Assembly: GCF_006345825.1 (NCBI RefSeq)
Contig: NZ_VCIX01000092.1
Span: forward strand, 1,364,001-1,428,000
DNA length: 64,000 bases
Direction: 5' to 3'
Source of the DNA: Paenibacillus paridis
Lineage (GTDB): Bacteria > Bacillota > Bacilli > Paenibacillales > Paenibacillaceae
Each line of letters opens with the position of its first letter. Within the stretch, counting starts at the first letter, position 1. This document shows, piece by piece, positions 43,572 through 52,746 of this stretch. Under the pieces are notes generated by a model. That model did not search any database. It was not told where the DNA came from and worked only from the letters and a program-made list of their open reading frames with translations. The position numbers and the translations under genes were made by a program.

Positions 43572-46482
43572 CCTGCCTTGGGCACTATTGCTTCTGCTAC
43601 CTTGGTTTTTTTATTTGATATGGGCATCCAAAATGACGGTGCGACTGCGTGGCAAGCGAAAAATCGTTTCGATTGCCATACGCGGCTTTATTCTATTGCT
43701 GATTATCGCAATGATCGCAGAGATTCAGCCTTACATTGACAAAGAACAGCGGAATGTCGTATTCGTAGCCGATCGATCTGCGAGCATGAGGGCAGATACG
43801 GTGGCTGGCGAGTGGATTTCGGAAGCTTGGATGTCGAAGGCATCGAAGGACCGTGGCGGAATCATATCCTCGGGACTGAATGCAGCTGTAGAGAAAACGT
43901 TGACTCCGCAGCCTATCACCGTCGAAGGCGGATTTATGTTCCATGTAGATGTAAATCAGCGATTTACTGATCTATCTCAGGGCTTGCAACTGGCTGCAGC
44001 TATGCTGCAGAAGGATGGCGGCGGACGGATCGTCCTGCTCTCCGATGGGGCGGAAAATGCAGGCGATGTACGCAGGCAAGCGCGAATGCTTGCAAATTCG
44101 GGTATTTCGGTTGATGTCGTACAGCTGGAATCTATCGTAGCAACGGATGCAGCCATTGAGGAATTGATCGTCCCAGCAGCACTAAAGCAAGGAGAAACGT
44201 TTACATTCGAGCTCGCCATCAGCAGTACTGCAGCTGGCACGGCGCAGCTTCGTCTCTATGATGACCAAACGGAGCTATCGATTTCGGAGCTTCAGCTGGA
44301 GAAGGGGGACAACCGCTTTGTTTTGCAAAGTGTTGCGCTAGCCCCCGGTTTTCATCGGTTTAGAGCCGAGCTGTTCATGTCAGGAGATGAGCAGTCCGCG
44401 AACAATACGGCACATGCCATTAGCAGGGTAAGTGGACCGCCTTCCGTATTGATCGTTGAAGGAAGGAACGGGACATCAGCCAATATCGAAGCAGCGCTGA
44501 AAGCATCCGTGATCCGCTATCAAACGATTTTGCCTGAGCAATTATCCGTAGAACTAGCCGATTATGCAGCGTACGACAGCATTATTTTGAATAATGTTTC
44601 CGCCACCCGTATTGCGGAGAAACCGATGGATTGGATCACAAAAGCCGTCAGTGATTATGGCGTTGGACTTGTTATGCTCGGAGGCGATGAAAGCTTCGGT
44701 CTGGGCGGATACTTCAAAACGCCGATTGAGCGGGCCCTTCCCGTCTATATGGATTTGCAGGGCAAAAAACAAATTCCATCGATTGGGCTTGTTCTTGTCA
44801 TTGACCGTTCAGGCAGCATGATGGATGGAAAGCTTGAGCTAGCGAAGGAAGCGGCGATGAGAACCGTAGAACTGCTCAGGGATATCGATACGGTTGGCGT
44901 GGTTGCTTTTGATTCCTCACCTTGGTGGGTTGTGGAGCCTACGCAGCTTTCGAACCGTGAAGCCGTTCTGGACAAAATACAAGGCATTCAAGCCGAAGGC
45001 GGCACGGAAATCTTCTCGGCGCTAAGCAGCGGCTATGAGGGTTTGGCTAAGCTGGATGCTCAGCGCAAACATATGATTTTGCTTACGGATGGCCAATCCG
45101 GAATGAACGCCAATTATCAGCTCATAACGGACCAGATGAACGAGCAGAACATGACTTTATCTACGGTAGCGGTTGGAGAGGGAGCCGATCAGCAGCTGCT
45201 AAAGCGGCTTGCGGACAATGCGAAGGGCCGCTACTATTTTACGAAGGATCAAAGCACGCTTCCGGCTATCTTCAGCCGTGAGACGGTTATGATGTCAAGA
45301 ACCTATATCGTGGAGCAAACCTTTACTCCAAGCATCGGTCAAGCAGGAGATTGGTCCTCACTATGGCAAAATGGGATTCCTTCCATAAACGCTTATATCG
45401 CGACCACGCCTAAAGAAACGGCCGAAATCGCTCTTTGGACGCCCGATAGTGATCCGCTCCTCGCGCGCTGGGCATACGGTTCGGGAAGAACGGTTGCGTG
45501 GACGAGCGATTTAACAGGGAAATGGTCCGGCAGCTTTGTGCAATGGCCCGAACTTCCCAAAGTGTTCGTCGACTGGGTCAAATGGACATTCCCGCAGTTT
45601 GAGAGCACCCCTTATTCGATCACTACTCAAATGGATGGCAGCGCAGCGACTTTGCGCGTTCGCTCCCAAACAGGGGGAGAAGGGGCAAGAAGTGGACTTA
45701 CGGTGGGAATTGAAGACCAAGCAGGGAATAATGAACAAAAACGGCTGATGCCGGTGGCTCCGGATGAATACGAGACGCAGCTGAGCATCACTGAACCAGG
45801 CGTATATTTGGCCCAGATTGGTCAATCCTCAGGTTCATCGGCCATTCAAAACGGGACAACCGCAGGTTTTGTTATTCCATATTCGCCAGAGTATCGAATA
45901 ACGAATGTGAACGGACCGTCTGTAATGAAGCAAGTTGCGGAGATTACCGGTGGCAGGTTACTTGATGCAGCTAACCCAGCGATGGCCTTTCAGTTTGATC
46001 CACTTTCCTCTCGACAAGCCTTTGACCCTGCAAGGGTGTTATGGGTGATAGTGCTGCTGCTGTGGGTTATCGATATCGCGATTCGAAGGTTGTCTATCCC
46101 TTGGGGAAGCGTGTATGAGCTGGCTGTGCGGCCGTTTCGTTCCAAAAGAATAGTCCGTGGTCAAAAGTCAGCGGTGCCCAATGCTCCAACCGTCAGCCTG
46201 ACCCGATTGAATGAGCGCAGATCGGAAACTACTCGCTTTTATAGGGGAGATGACCGCTCCGTCATAGGTGAGAATCTACCACATACAGGGTCGAAACAAG
46301 AGTTTGCTAAGAATGGCCAATCAGCAGCAGTATTTCAGAACCATAGCGTTTCTTCGGATAAGAAGTCTGAGGAGCGAGCAGGAAGCGGGTCGGTAAAAGA
46401 GGCTCCCGTACAGGAAAGTACGGTAGAGAGTAATGTTACCATTAATCGATTGCTCGCTGCCAAAAACAAGAACAAACGGTAG
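43555..46482 (+). CDS. Large membrane protein with two VWA domains
   Basis: A 975-residue protein. After two N-terminal helices (about 8-22 and 42-57) comes a first VWA domain with VADRSASM near 70, then a glutamine-amidotransferase-like segment around 300-385, and a second VWA domain with VIDRSGSMMDG near 418 and LLTDGQSG near 507. A C-terminal helix (about 825-843) is followed by a polar cytoplasmic tail. GTG start with GGAGGTG upstream. It ends the eight-gene block and probably pairs with the BatA-like protein. Confidence 0.87.
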   Translation: MGFQANLPWALLLLLPWFFYLIWASKMTVRLRGKRKIVSIAIRGFILLLIIAMIAEIQPYIDKEQRNVVFVADRSASMRADTVAGEWISEAWMSKASKDRGGIISSGLNAAVEKTLTPQPITVEGGFMFHVDVNQRFTDLSQGLQLAAAMLQKDGGGRIVLLSDGAENAGDVRRQARMLANSGISVDVVQLESIVATDAAIEELIVPAALKQGETFTFELAISSTAAGTAQLRLYDDQTELSISELQLEKGDNRFVLQSVALAPGFHRFRAELFMSGDEQSANNTAHAISRVSGPPSVLIVEGRNGTSANIEAALKASVIRYQTILPEQLSVELADYAAYDSIILNNVSATRIAEKPMDWITKAVSDYGVGLVMLGGDESFGLGGYFKTPIERALPVYMDLQGKKQIPSIGLVLVIDRSGSMMDGKLELAKEAAMRTVELLRDIDTVGVVAFDSSPWWVVEPTQLSNREAVLDKIQGIQAEGGTEIFSALSSGYEGLAKLDAQRKHMILLTDGQSGMNANYQLITDQMNEQNMTLSTVAVGEGADQQLLKRLADNAKGRYYFTKDQSTLPAIFSRETVMMSRTYIVEQTFTPSIGQAGDWSSLWQNGIPSINAYIATTPKETAEIALWTPDSDPLLARWAYGSGRTVAWTSDLTGKWSGSFVQWPELPKVFVDWVKWTFPQFESTPYSITTQMDGSAATLRVRSQTGGEGARSGLTVGIEDQAGNNEQKRLMPVAPDEYETQLSITEPGVYLAQIGQSSGSSAIQNGTTAGFVIPYSPEYRITNVNGPSVMKQVAEITGGRLLDAANPAMAFQFDPLSSRQAFDPARVLWVIVLLLWVIDIAIRRLSIPWGSVYELAVRPFRSKRIVRGQKSAVPNAPTVSLTRLNERRSETTRFYRGDDRSVIGENLPHTGSKQEFAKNGQSAAVFQNHSVSSDKKSEERAGSGSVKEAPVQESTVESNVTINRLLAAKNKNKR

Positions 46483-46634
46483 CGGCTTCTGGAGAGCGGG
46501 ATGGTTGCTGCTTTGCGCAGCAAGCTCCCGATGATCGGTAATACTTCTTGCGGTTATGGACATTAAATGCCCTTCGCGATACAATGCTGATGTGTAAACA
46601 ACTAAACTGATAAGCTTGAAGGGATGGGTAACAT

Positions 46635-46946
46635 ATGTATCCGGAAATAACGTCAGCTGAGCTAGACAACCAGCTGAAAGAAGGAAAATCCATAAATTTG
46701 ATCGATGTGCGTGAACCGGACGAATGGCAAGATGGACATATTAAGGAAGCGCGGAGCATCCCGCTTTCGGAGCTGCAAGAGCGTCTAAATGAGCTCAAGC
46801 AAGGTGACCAGGACATTGTTCTGATTTGCCGCAGTGGCGGTCGCAGCGGCAAAGCTTGCGATTTTCTCCACGCACAAGGCTATAAAGTCGTAAATGTTGC
46901 CGGCGGGATGCTGCAATGGCCCGGGGAAGTAGCATTCGGCGAATAA
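46635..46946 (+). CDS. Rhodanese-like sulfurtransferase
   Basis: A single-domain rhodanese of 103 residues. LIDVREPDEWQDGHI is the conserved N-terminal motif, and CRSGGRS near residue 70 is the active-site loop with the persulfide Cys. Size is typical of stand-alone PspE/GlpE-type proteins. It is a separate unit with its own terminator; its acceptor is unknown. Confidence 0.94.
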   Translation: MYPEITSAELDNQLKEGKSINLIDVREPDEWQDGHIKEARSIPLSELQERLNELKQGDQDIVLICRSGGRSGKACDFLHAQGYKVVNVAGGMLQWPGEVAFGE

Positions 46947-46973
46947 GCATTCTGATTTTTTTTATTTTGAGAG

Positions 46974-46998
46974 AACCCTGCATAAGGGTTTTTTCTTT
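46974..46998 (+). terminator. Terminator of the rhodanese gene
   Basis: AACCCT / AGGGTT with a five-base loop, followed by TTTTC and a further T run; may also serve the convergent gene from the other side, where A/T-rich sequence follows. Confidence 0.75.
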
Positions 46999-47000
46999 TT

Positions 47001-47912
47001 TTAATTTGAGGATATATCATTTTGACTTAAAAATTTCATTAAATCATTCCTCAGCTGCACAATCTCATTGTTAGCATTATTCGCATAGTCCGGCAACATC
47101 ATATCACTAACCATGTTAGTTCGTAGCCAAGTCATAAATAAAAAATCCAAAATTAAGTTAGGTAATTTTAGCACCATTTTGAGCATGGGTGGATCAATTG
47201 TAACGCCAGCTTTTTGTATTGCCCTTAGAAGCGCTTTTAAAGTGACTGTTATTTTGCGTGCCGTTTTTCTAGTTCTGGCTGTTTTTTTGTCAATAACCTT
47301 ATTCTCAGAATGCAAAAAGCTCAACATGGCAATGTCTGATACGGAATGTGTGATTAGATACGCCTGCATATCCTTTTTAATAACGTAGGGAAGCTTTGCT
47401 GTATTAAATAATTTTGCTAGGTCTTCTACGCGTTCTGTCACTACTCCATTAATTTCCCCAAATGCAGTTGCCGCTATAAACTTCGGTAGAAATCGAGCAT
47501 GCAATACTCCATCTTTAATCTGTCCGCCGAAGCCGGGGAAAGCCGGTAAAAGTCTATCCCCTACGATATCCAGCCACGAAGAAAATCCAATAGAATTACT
47601 AGTCATCGTAACTATATTTTTGCTTTGATTATCTTTTAGCGCTAACAACGCTGATTCGGACCGATCATAACGAACGGTAACGAATATGAAATCGTAGATA
47701 TCGTCATTTTCGAGCGTATCTATGACATTCACTTGTATCGATCTAACCGTACCTTTTTCATTATATTGCAAGCCATGTTCTCTTAATAATTTAAATCTAT
47801 TAGAATGTGCAAACAGGCTAACATCAAACCCTGCTTCAATAAGCTTAATTGCGTACATGCTACCGATGACACCTGCGCCAAAAATTAAAATTCTAGCTTG
47901 TTTTGCTGACAT
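47001..47912 (-). CDS. Ketopantoate reductase (PanE/ApbA) family protein
   Basis: A 303-residue NAD(P)-dependent oxidoreductase. The Rossmann motif is ILIFGAGVIGSMYAIKL at the N-terminus, and the C-terminal half carries a helical ApbA-type domain. Whether it reduces 2-dehydropantoate is unclear: it is far from pan genes and next to a divergent TetR regulator, so it may act on another substrate. GGGGTGG precedes the ATG at 47912. Base composition is clearly more AT-rich than the preceding cluster, hinting at separate origin. Confidence 0.8.
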   Translation of the reverse strand: MSAKQARILIFGAGVIGSMYAIKLIEAGFDVSLFAHSNRFKLLREHGLQYNEKGTVRSIQVNVIDTLENDDIYDFIFVTVRYDRSESALLALKDNQSKNIVTMTSNSIGFSSWLDIVGDRLLPAFPGFGGQIKDGVLHARFLPKFIAATAFGEINGVVTERVEDLAKLFNTAKLPYVIKKDMQAYLITHSVSDIAMLSFLHSENKVIDKKTARTRKTARKITVTLKALLRAIQKAGVTIDPPMLKMVLKLPNLILDFLFMTWLRTNMVSDMMLPDYANNANNEIVQLRNDLMKFLSQNDISSN

Positions 47913-47949
47913 GAATACCACCCCTACTTATTAACATTTGTTTTTGATT

Positions 47950-47971
47950 ATCAGACAACATGTTGTATGAT
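47950..47971. promoter_or_regulatory. TetR-type operator between panE-like gene and tetR
   Basis: A 22-base near-perfect palindrome centred on ACAACATGTTGT with flanking ATCA/TGAT arms (one mismatched pair). It lies 38 bases from the leftward gene and 90 bases before the rightward TetR gene. Confidence 0.7.
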
Positions 47972-48060
47972 GTGATTATAAATCTTCAATATTCCTTGAT
48001 CAACCATCAGTTTTTTATGATTTGTCGGATGATATTGTCATTCGCTTGTAGGGGGAAAAC

Positions 48061-48612
48061 ATGAAAAAGCAACCTGAAATAACGGAGAAAACAAGACAAA
48101 AGTTTGTAGAAGTTTTTTGTGAGTTATATAGCCAAAAGCCGATTGAGAAAATTTCGATTCAGGAAATTGCGAATAAGTCAGGATATAACCGCAGCACCTT
48201 TTATCAATACTTTACCGACATTTACGAATTGTTAGACTCTGTTGAAGATGACTTATTGAATGACATGAAAAAAGAATTGGCGAATAAAGAGCTTTCGATG
48301 CATACGGTTCAAGATTCGCTCTATTGTCTGGACAAAAGAGAACATCTCCTGGTTCTTAGTGCACTTTTGGGTGATTATGGAAGTGCCCACTTTTTAAAAC
48401 GCTTAAAAAAAGAAATCAATTTGAATCAATTAGAATTAAACGTTCCGCAAAACCATTCCTTAACGCCATACTTAATTGAGTTTAACCTGACAACTTCCCT
48501 TTCTTTATTTCGGCTTTGGCTCCAACGTCAAAAGGATTTATCGTCGGAACAATTTTTTAAGTTAGTGGAGAACCTATATTCAAGAGGGATTACGCCTTAT
48601 TTTAAAGAATGA
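48061..48612 (+). CDS. TetR-family transcriptional regulator
   Basis: A 183-residue TetR-like protein. The helix-turn-helix reads PIEKISIQEIANKSGYNRSTFYQYFTDIYEL, typical of the family, and the rest is a helical ligand-binding domain. AGGGGGAAAAC precedes the ATG. It is divergent from the PanE-like gene with a palindrome between, so local autorepression and control of that oxidoreductase are likely. AT-rich codon use matches its partner. Confidence 0.9.
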   Translation: MKKQPEITEKTRQKFVEVFCELYSQKPIEKISIQEIANKSGYNRSTFYQYFTDIYELLDSVEDDLLNDMKKELANKELSMHTVQDSLYCLDKREHLLVLSALLGDYGSAHFLKRLKKEINLNQLELNVPQNHSLTPYLIEFNLTTSLSLFRLWLQRQKDLSSEQFFKLVENLYSRGITPYFKE

Positions 48613-48995
48613 GTCTGTCATTCAAACTAAATCCATTGCGTCTATTTGTGATACGGTTCAGTTTATCATCGCTAAGGTGAAATCATTTGTTGTTTAAATC
48701 CCGCCGCCGTGCACCGCATGCGGCGGGATCGAGTCTACGTCTAACATAGCGGCGGTGCACGTCAAAGCGAAGAAGTACTCGGTGATCAAACTCATGAGCC
48801 TGATCTTGCCACTAACCCTTCCTCAACACGCTGACCACATCCGCCCGCCGACGACCGCCACTCCTTTATAAAGACACGTCCTAGCCCAACCGGGGTAGCG
48901 GTATCCAATCAATCACCTCAAAGACGGTGACCGCGTCTCATTCCGCCCTCCCGGTCAAGCCGTAGAGCAGGCTCAACCTTGAAACGCTCTTGAAA
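48613..48995. other. Intergenic region with GC-rich hairpin and possible gene remnant
   Basis: No intact gene. CCCGCCGC/GCGGCGGG forms a hairpin at 48700-48727, and CGTGCACCGC recurs inverted near 48750. On the minus strand one frame, read from about 48,990 to 48,820, gives protein-like pieces (AVTVFEVIDWIPLPRLG, RADVVSVLRKG) broken by several stops, which looks like a decayed coding sequence. Family not recognised. Confidence 0.35.
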
Positions 48996-49940
48996 CTAAA
49001 TGGCATTCTGCTTTTCCAGCCATCTCAAAATCGCTTGGTTTGTTTCTTCCGGCTTTTCTTGCTGGATCCAATGGCCGCAATCCAGATTGACCACTTCGAC
49101 ATTGGGTACGAACATTGACAGATTTTCAGACTTTGGAACCACATCCCGGTCACCATAGATCATGAGAGTAGGCTGTTGGATGATTGGGTTTACCTTCGCC
49201 AATAAGCGCCAATTGCGGTCAAGGTTCCTGTACCAATTTATGCTGCTCGTAAACCCTGATGTTTCAAAGGCTGATACGAAAACGGCCAGTTCATCGTCGT
49301 TCATCAAGGGCTCGCCGCTCGGTGTTTCCGCGTTGGCAAGATTGATCATCGCCATGCCGGGCTCAGGTCCTTTGAGAGGCTCGTTCTTGCGGTACAGGTT
49401 GCGAAGAAAGCGAAACGTATTCTTATCCAATACGGCGTCCGCGACACCTGGCTGTCGATTGAAGTGGACAAAATAGTAGTCGATGCCAAGTATTGCCTCC
49501 AAGAACTCGATCCAAGGTTTTTCTCCGCGCTCTTGGTAAGGCAAGCTCAGATTTATCACTTTGTTTACACGTTTTGGATGCAGTAAGGTCAGTCCCCAAA
49601 CGACCATTGCCCCCCAATCATGACCGACAAAGGTGGCATGTTCGTATCCGTAGTGATCGAGAAGTGCCACAAGATCACCCGACAAGTGTTCAATGTCATA
49701 GTCTGTTACTTCGGTCGGTCGGGATGAGTTGCCGTAACCCCGCTGGTTTGGGACGATGACATGGTAGCCCGCTGCGGCAAGGGCGGCCATCTGATGGCGC
49801 CAAGAAAAGGCATGCTCTGGCCAGCCATGACAGAGGACAATGGGTTTTCGGGCATTTTGTCGGCCTGCTTCAAAGACTTCGAGTTCCACACCGTTGACTG
49901 GAATAAGGGTGGGCTTGGGAAAATCGCTTGGATTAAACAT
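48996..49940 (-). CDS. Alpha/beta hydrolase, epoxide hydrolase-like
   Basis: A 314-residue alpha/beta hydrolase. HGWPEHAFSW is the oxyanion-hole motif, VGHDWGAM carries the nucleophilic Asp (in place of Ser), GDRDVVP gives the likely acid and CGHWIQQEKPEE the catalytic His. Asp as nucleophile with the HGWPE motif points to soluble epoxide hydrolases; haloalkane dehalogenase is the main alternative. A WYL-type regulator is divergent. Substrate unknown. Confidence 0.88.
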   Translation of the reverse strand: MFNPSDFPKPTLIPVNGVELEVFEAGRQNARKPIVLCHGWPEHAFSWRHQMAALAAAGYHVIVPNQRGYGNSSRPTEVTDYDIEHLSGDLVALLDHYGYEHATFVGHDWGAMVVWGLTLLHPKRVNKVINLSLPYQERGEKPWIEFLEAILGIDYYFVHFNRQPGVADAVLDKNTFRFLRNLYRKNEPLKGPEPGMAMINLANAETPSGEPLMNDDELAVFVSAFETSGFTSSINWYRNLDRNWRLLAKVNPIIQQPTLMIYGDRDVVPKSENLSMFVPNVEVVNLDCGHWIQQEKPEETNQAILRWLEKQNAI

Positions 49941-50040
49941 TAATCAAAACCTCCTTCTTGTGATACATGTAGTATAATGAACAAAAGGTGACATCTTATT
50001 GTCACCATTCTGAAATCGTGTAGAAAAAAAGAGGGCAATG

Positions 50041-50952
50041 ATGGACAAAGTGGAGAGACTCATTTCAATTATTATGATATTGCTAAAAAAAGAGGTTGTT
50101 TCTGCAAAGGAATTCTCACAACTATTCGATGTTTCCAAAAGAACGATCCTTCGCGATATGGAAACATTGAGCTTATCGAGCATCCCGATCTACTCTGTCA
50201 ATGGGGTCAAAGGCGGCTACGGCATAATGGATGAATACAAGGTTGATAAACGCCTTTTAAGCAGCTCCGATTTACAGAATATATTAACCGCGCTCGGCGG
50301 ATTGGAACAAATCCTCCTTACTGAAGACGTTGAAAGAACGATAAAAAAAATAGAGGCAATGGTTAGTCCATTGTCTCTGAATCGTTCCATTCATCTGTCA
50401 TTTTATGATTGGGAAGGTCGGTCCGAGATTCTTGAAACCTTAAGGACATGTCAGGAATCCATTTTAAAGAAAAGGCTGGTTTCGTTTGATTATACAGATA
50501 AAGACGGGGCTGTAACGAATAGAATGGTCGAACCCTATGAGCTGCATTTTAGCGAATCGAGTTGGTACTTAAAAGGATTCTGTTTATATCGACAGGGGTA
50601 TCGAACATTCAAGCTATCTCGGAGCGATCATATTACTATGGATGAACGCGCGTTTCATCCTAGAGCCGATTGGTTAGAGGAAGGATATGAAGCAAGCTAT
50701 CTACCGCAATTCGTCACGATTAAGGCATGGATAACGCCTAGCATAATAGATCAAATCGTCGAAAGGTATGGTCGGAGAAGTATTGAGGACCATAGCTCTG
50801 GATTTTTATTAGCAACCATTTATGTCCCTCAAAATCAGAGGGGATTTCAATTTTTAGCAAGCTTGGGCACTCATCTAACAGTTATAGAGCCCAAAACCTA
50901 TGTTGAAGACTTTCGGAATTATTTATATCAAATGATGGAGAACTATTCCTGA
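50041..50952 (+). CDS. HTH/WYL-domain transcriptional regulator (YafY-like)
   Basis: A regulator of about 303 residues. The N-terminal winged helix (KEVVSAKEFSQLFDVSKRTILRDMETLS, then GVKGGYGI) is followed by a WYL domain (YELHFSESSWYLKGFCLYR, about 165-235) and a WCX-type C-terminus. The ATG at 50041 sits five bases after AGAGGG; the ATG at 50038 is too close. Divergent from the epoxide hydrolase-like gene, which it may control in response to a small ligand or nucleotide. Confidence 0.9.
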   Translation: MDKVERLISIIMILLKKEVVSAKEFSQLFDVSKRTILRDMETLSLSSIPIYSVNGVKGGYGIMDEYKVDKRLLSSSDLQNILTALGGLEQILLTEDVERTIKKIEAMVSPLSLNRSIHLSFYDWEGRSEILETLRTCQESILKKRLVSFDYTDKDGAVTNRMVEPYELHFSESSWYLKGFCLYRQGYRTFKLSRSDHITMDERAFHPRADWLEEGYEASYLPQFVTIKAWITPSIIDQIVERYGRRSIEDHSSGFLLATIYVPQNQRGFQFLASLGTHLTVIEPKTYVEDFRNYLYQMMENYS

Positions 50953-51290
50953 TAAAGATCTCGTTTCGCTATATGACCGATGCCACAGGAGTTGGGCCTT
51001 TACGCGCTTCTTCATAGATTTAGTATTGAAGCTTCAACCCTCAACTCGATACCCATTGGATGAGCTATATGCATATGCTGAGGTAACCGTGTAAAGCAGG
51101 AGCATTTTTCGAACCTGTGGATTGCAGTAGGAAAAGATTCCCTAGATTTATTAAAAAGTAAAATTCGTTGAACGAGAGTACCCCGTAAATTAGGCTAGAT
51201 ATATTTTTGTGAAGAAATACGGTATTCTTATAATCACAATATGGAATAGAAAAAAACTTCAGGATGATCCATTCATGAAGTAAAGGATTG
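50953..51290. other. Intergenic region, possible gene remnant
   Basis: No intact gene. A plus-strand frame ending at about 51094 reads FTRFFIDLVLKLQPSTRY then DELYAYAEVTV before a stop; it has no start or ribosome binding site and could be the tail of a decayed gene. The 3' part is AT-rich and probably holds the promoter of map. Confidence 0.3.
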
Positions 51291-51300
51291 GGTGATTGAA

Positions 51301-52047
51301 ATGATTATCATTAAAACGGCAGAAGAAATTGCGAAAATGAAAAAAGCGGGCGAAATATTAGCAGCGTGCCACCGTGAGCTGCGAACCTTTATTCGGCCTG
51401 GATTAACAACGATGGAAATCGACCAATTTGCTGAAGCATTTTTGCAAAAAAATGACGCGATTCCTGAGCAAAAAGGGTATCATGGCTATCCATATGCGAC
51501 ATGCACATCTGTAAATGATGTCATCTGCCACGGATTTCCAGGTCAGACCGTACTCGTAGAGGGCGATATCGTTACCGTTGATATGGTTGTGAATTTGGAT
51601 GGGTGGCTTGCAGATTCGGCCTGGTCCTACAAGATCGGCAATGTGTCAGAAACTTCCCAAAAACTGCTCGACGTCACGAAGGAATCACTATATAAAGGCA
51701 TTGAACAGGCAGTTGTGGGCAATCGGATCGGAGATATTTCAAATGCAATTCAAGTGTTTGCTGAAGCACAGGGCTTCTCGGTCGTACGTGATTTCATCGG
51801 GCACGGCATCGGCCAGAAGATGCACGAGGAGCCGCAGGTTCCGCATTACGGACCACCGAATCGTGGAACACGTCTGAAAGCAGGAATGGTATTAACGATA
51901 GAGCCAATGCTGAATACGGGAAAATACCATAGCAAAATTGATTCTGATGGCTGGACGGCGCGAACCGTTGATGGCGGCTTATCGGCTCAATATGAGCACA
52001 CGATTGCGATTACCGACGAGGGTCCCGTTATCTTAACGGAACAATAA
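51301..52047 (+). CDS. map: Methionine aminopeptidase, type I
   Basis: A 248-residue type I methionine aminopeptidase, which removes initiator Met from nascent proteins. Metal ligands are visible: the first Asp in VTVDMVVNLDGWLADSAW, the second Asp in the same segment, His in FIGHGIGQKMHEEP, Glu in LTIEPM and Glu in QYEHTIAI. CTSVNDVICHG is the substrate-pocket His motif. The location outside the ribosomal-protein cluster suggests a second, non-essential paralogue like YflG, but the rest of the genome is not visible. A terminator follows. Confidence 0.95.
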   Translation: MIIIKTAEEIAKMKKAGEILAACHRELRTFIRPGLTTMEIDQFAEAFLQKNDAIPEQKGYHGYPYATCTSVNDVICHGFPGQTVLVEGDIVTVDMVVNLDGWLADSAWSYKIGNVSETSQKLLDVTKESLYKGIEQAVVGNRIGDISNAIQVFAEAQGFSVVRDFIGHGIGQKMHEEPQVPHYGPPNRGTRLKAGMVLTIEPMLNTGKYHSKIDSDGWTARTVDGGLSAQYEHTIAITDEGPVILTEQ

Positions 52048-52063
52048 GGTTTCGAATGGATGG

Positions 52064-52094
52064 AGCGGCCTCGCTTGCGGGAGGCTGCTTTTTG
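52064..52094 (+). terminator. Terminator of map
   Basis: AGCGGCCTC / GAGGCTGCT (one G-T pair) with an eight-base loop and TTTTT following. Confidence 0.8.
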
Positions 52095-52154
52095 CTGTAT
52101 TGGGCATTTCAAACGTGTCGTGATCGCTCCAGGGGCATTCGTGAAAAAACGGTA

Positions 52155-52598
52155 TTAGAGCCTAATCCGATTTTCTAATATGTTTTTCATACTGATATGT
52201 GATTTTGAAGGCCCGAGCTTTACAAGCTCATCCTGAAAGTCTGCAAGCGCAGAGATCGAAGCGGTCTGTACCTGAATCAGGTAATTATATTCACCGCTAA
52301 TGCGAAATAAACCGGTCACTTCGAATGAATCCTCGCAAAAATCAACTAACTGCTGGCAATGCTCCGTCTTGATGAGGATGAATGCGGTGGTTCCGCGGCC
52401 GAGTTTCTCCAAGTCCAACGCTGTCGTATAACCGGAAATAATTTGTTTCTCTTCCAGCTTGACGATTCTTTCTTTGACAGAAGGCTGTGACATAGCGATT
52501 TCTTTGCTCAATTGGGCAATGGTCATTCGCGCATGATTTTGAAGTAATTGGATAATTTTTTTGTCGGTTTCATCTATATTATGTTCCAGATCGAACAA
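52155..52598 (-). CDS. Lrp/AsnC-family transcriptional regulator
   Basis: About 147 residues: an N-terminal helix-turn-helix (IDETDKKIIQLLQNHARMTIAQLSKEIAMSQPSVKERIVKLEE) and a C-terminal RAM domain (residues about 65-140) that usually binds amino acids. The start is uncertain: the TTG at 52598 is directly abutted by AAGGAG, so translation may begin a few codons later. It is divergent from a VOC-family gene and may regulate it. Confidence 0.9.
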   Translation of the reverse strand: MFDLEHNIDETDKKIIQLLQNHARMTIAQLSKEIAMSQPSVKERIVKLEEKQIISGYTTALDLEKLGRGTTAFILIKTEHCQQLVDFCEDSFEVTGLFRISGEYNYLIQVQTASISALADFQDELVKLGPSKSHISMKNILENRIRL

Positions 52599-52746
52599 CT
52601 CCTTGTCTTCTTAAAAAGTTAGGTAAAACCATTAAAATAACTACGATTCAGTAATCATTTTACTACAAATGCCTTATCATTTCTATTTGAAAACCTCTTT
52701 GTTATTTCTATAATTATTGTAGATAAATCAAGAGGAGTGAGGATCG

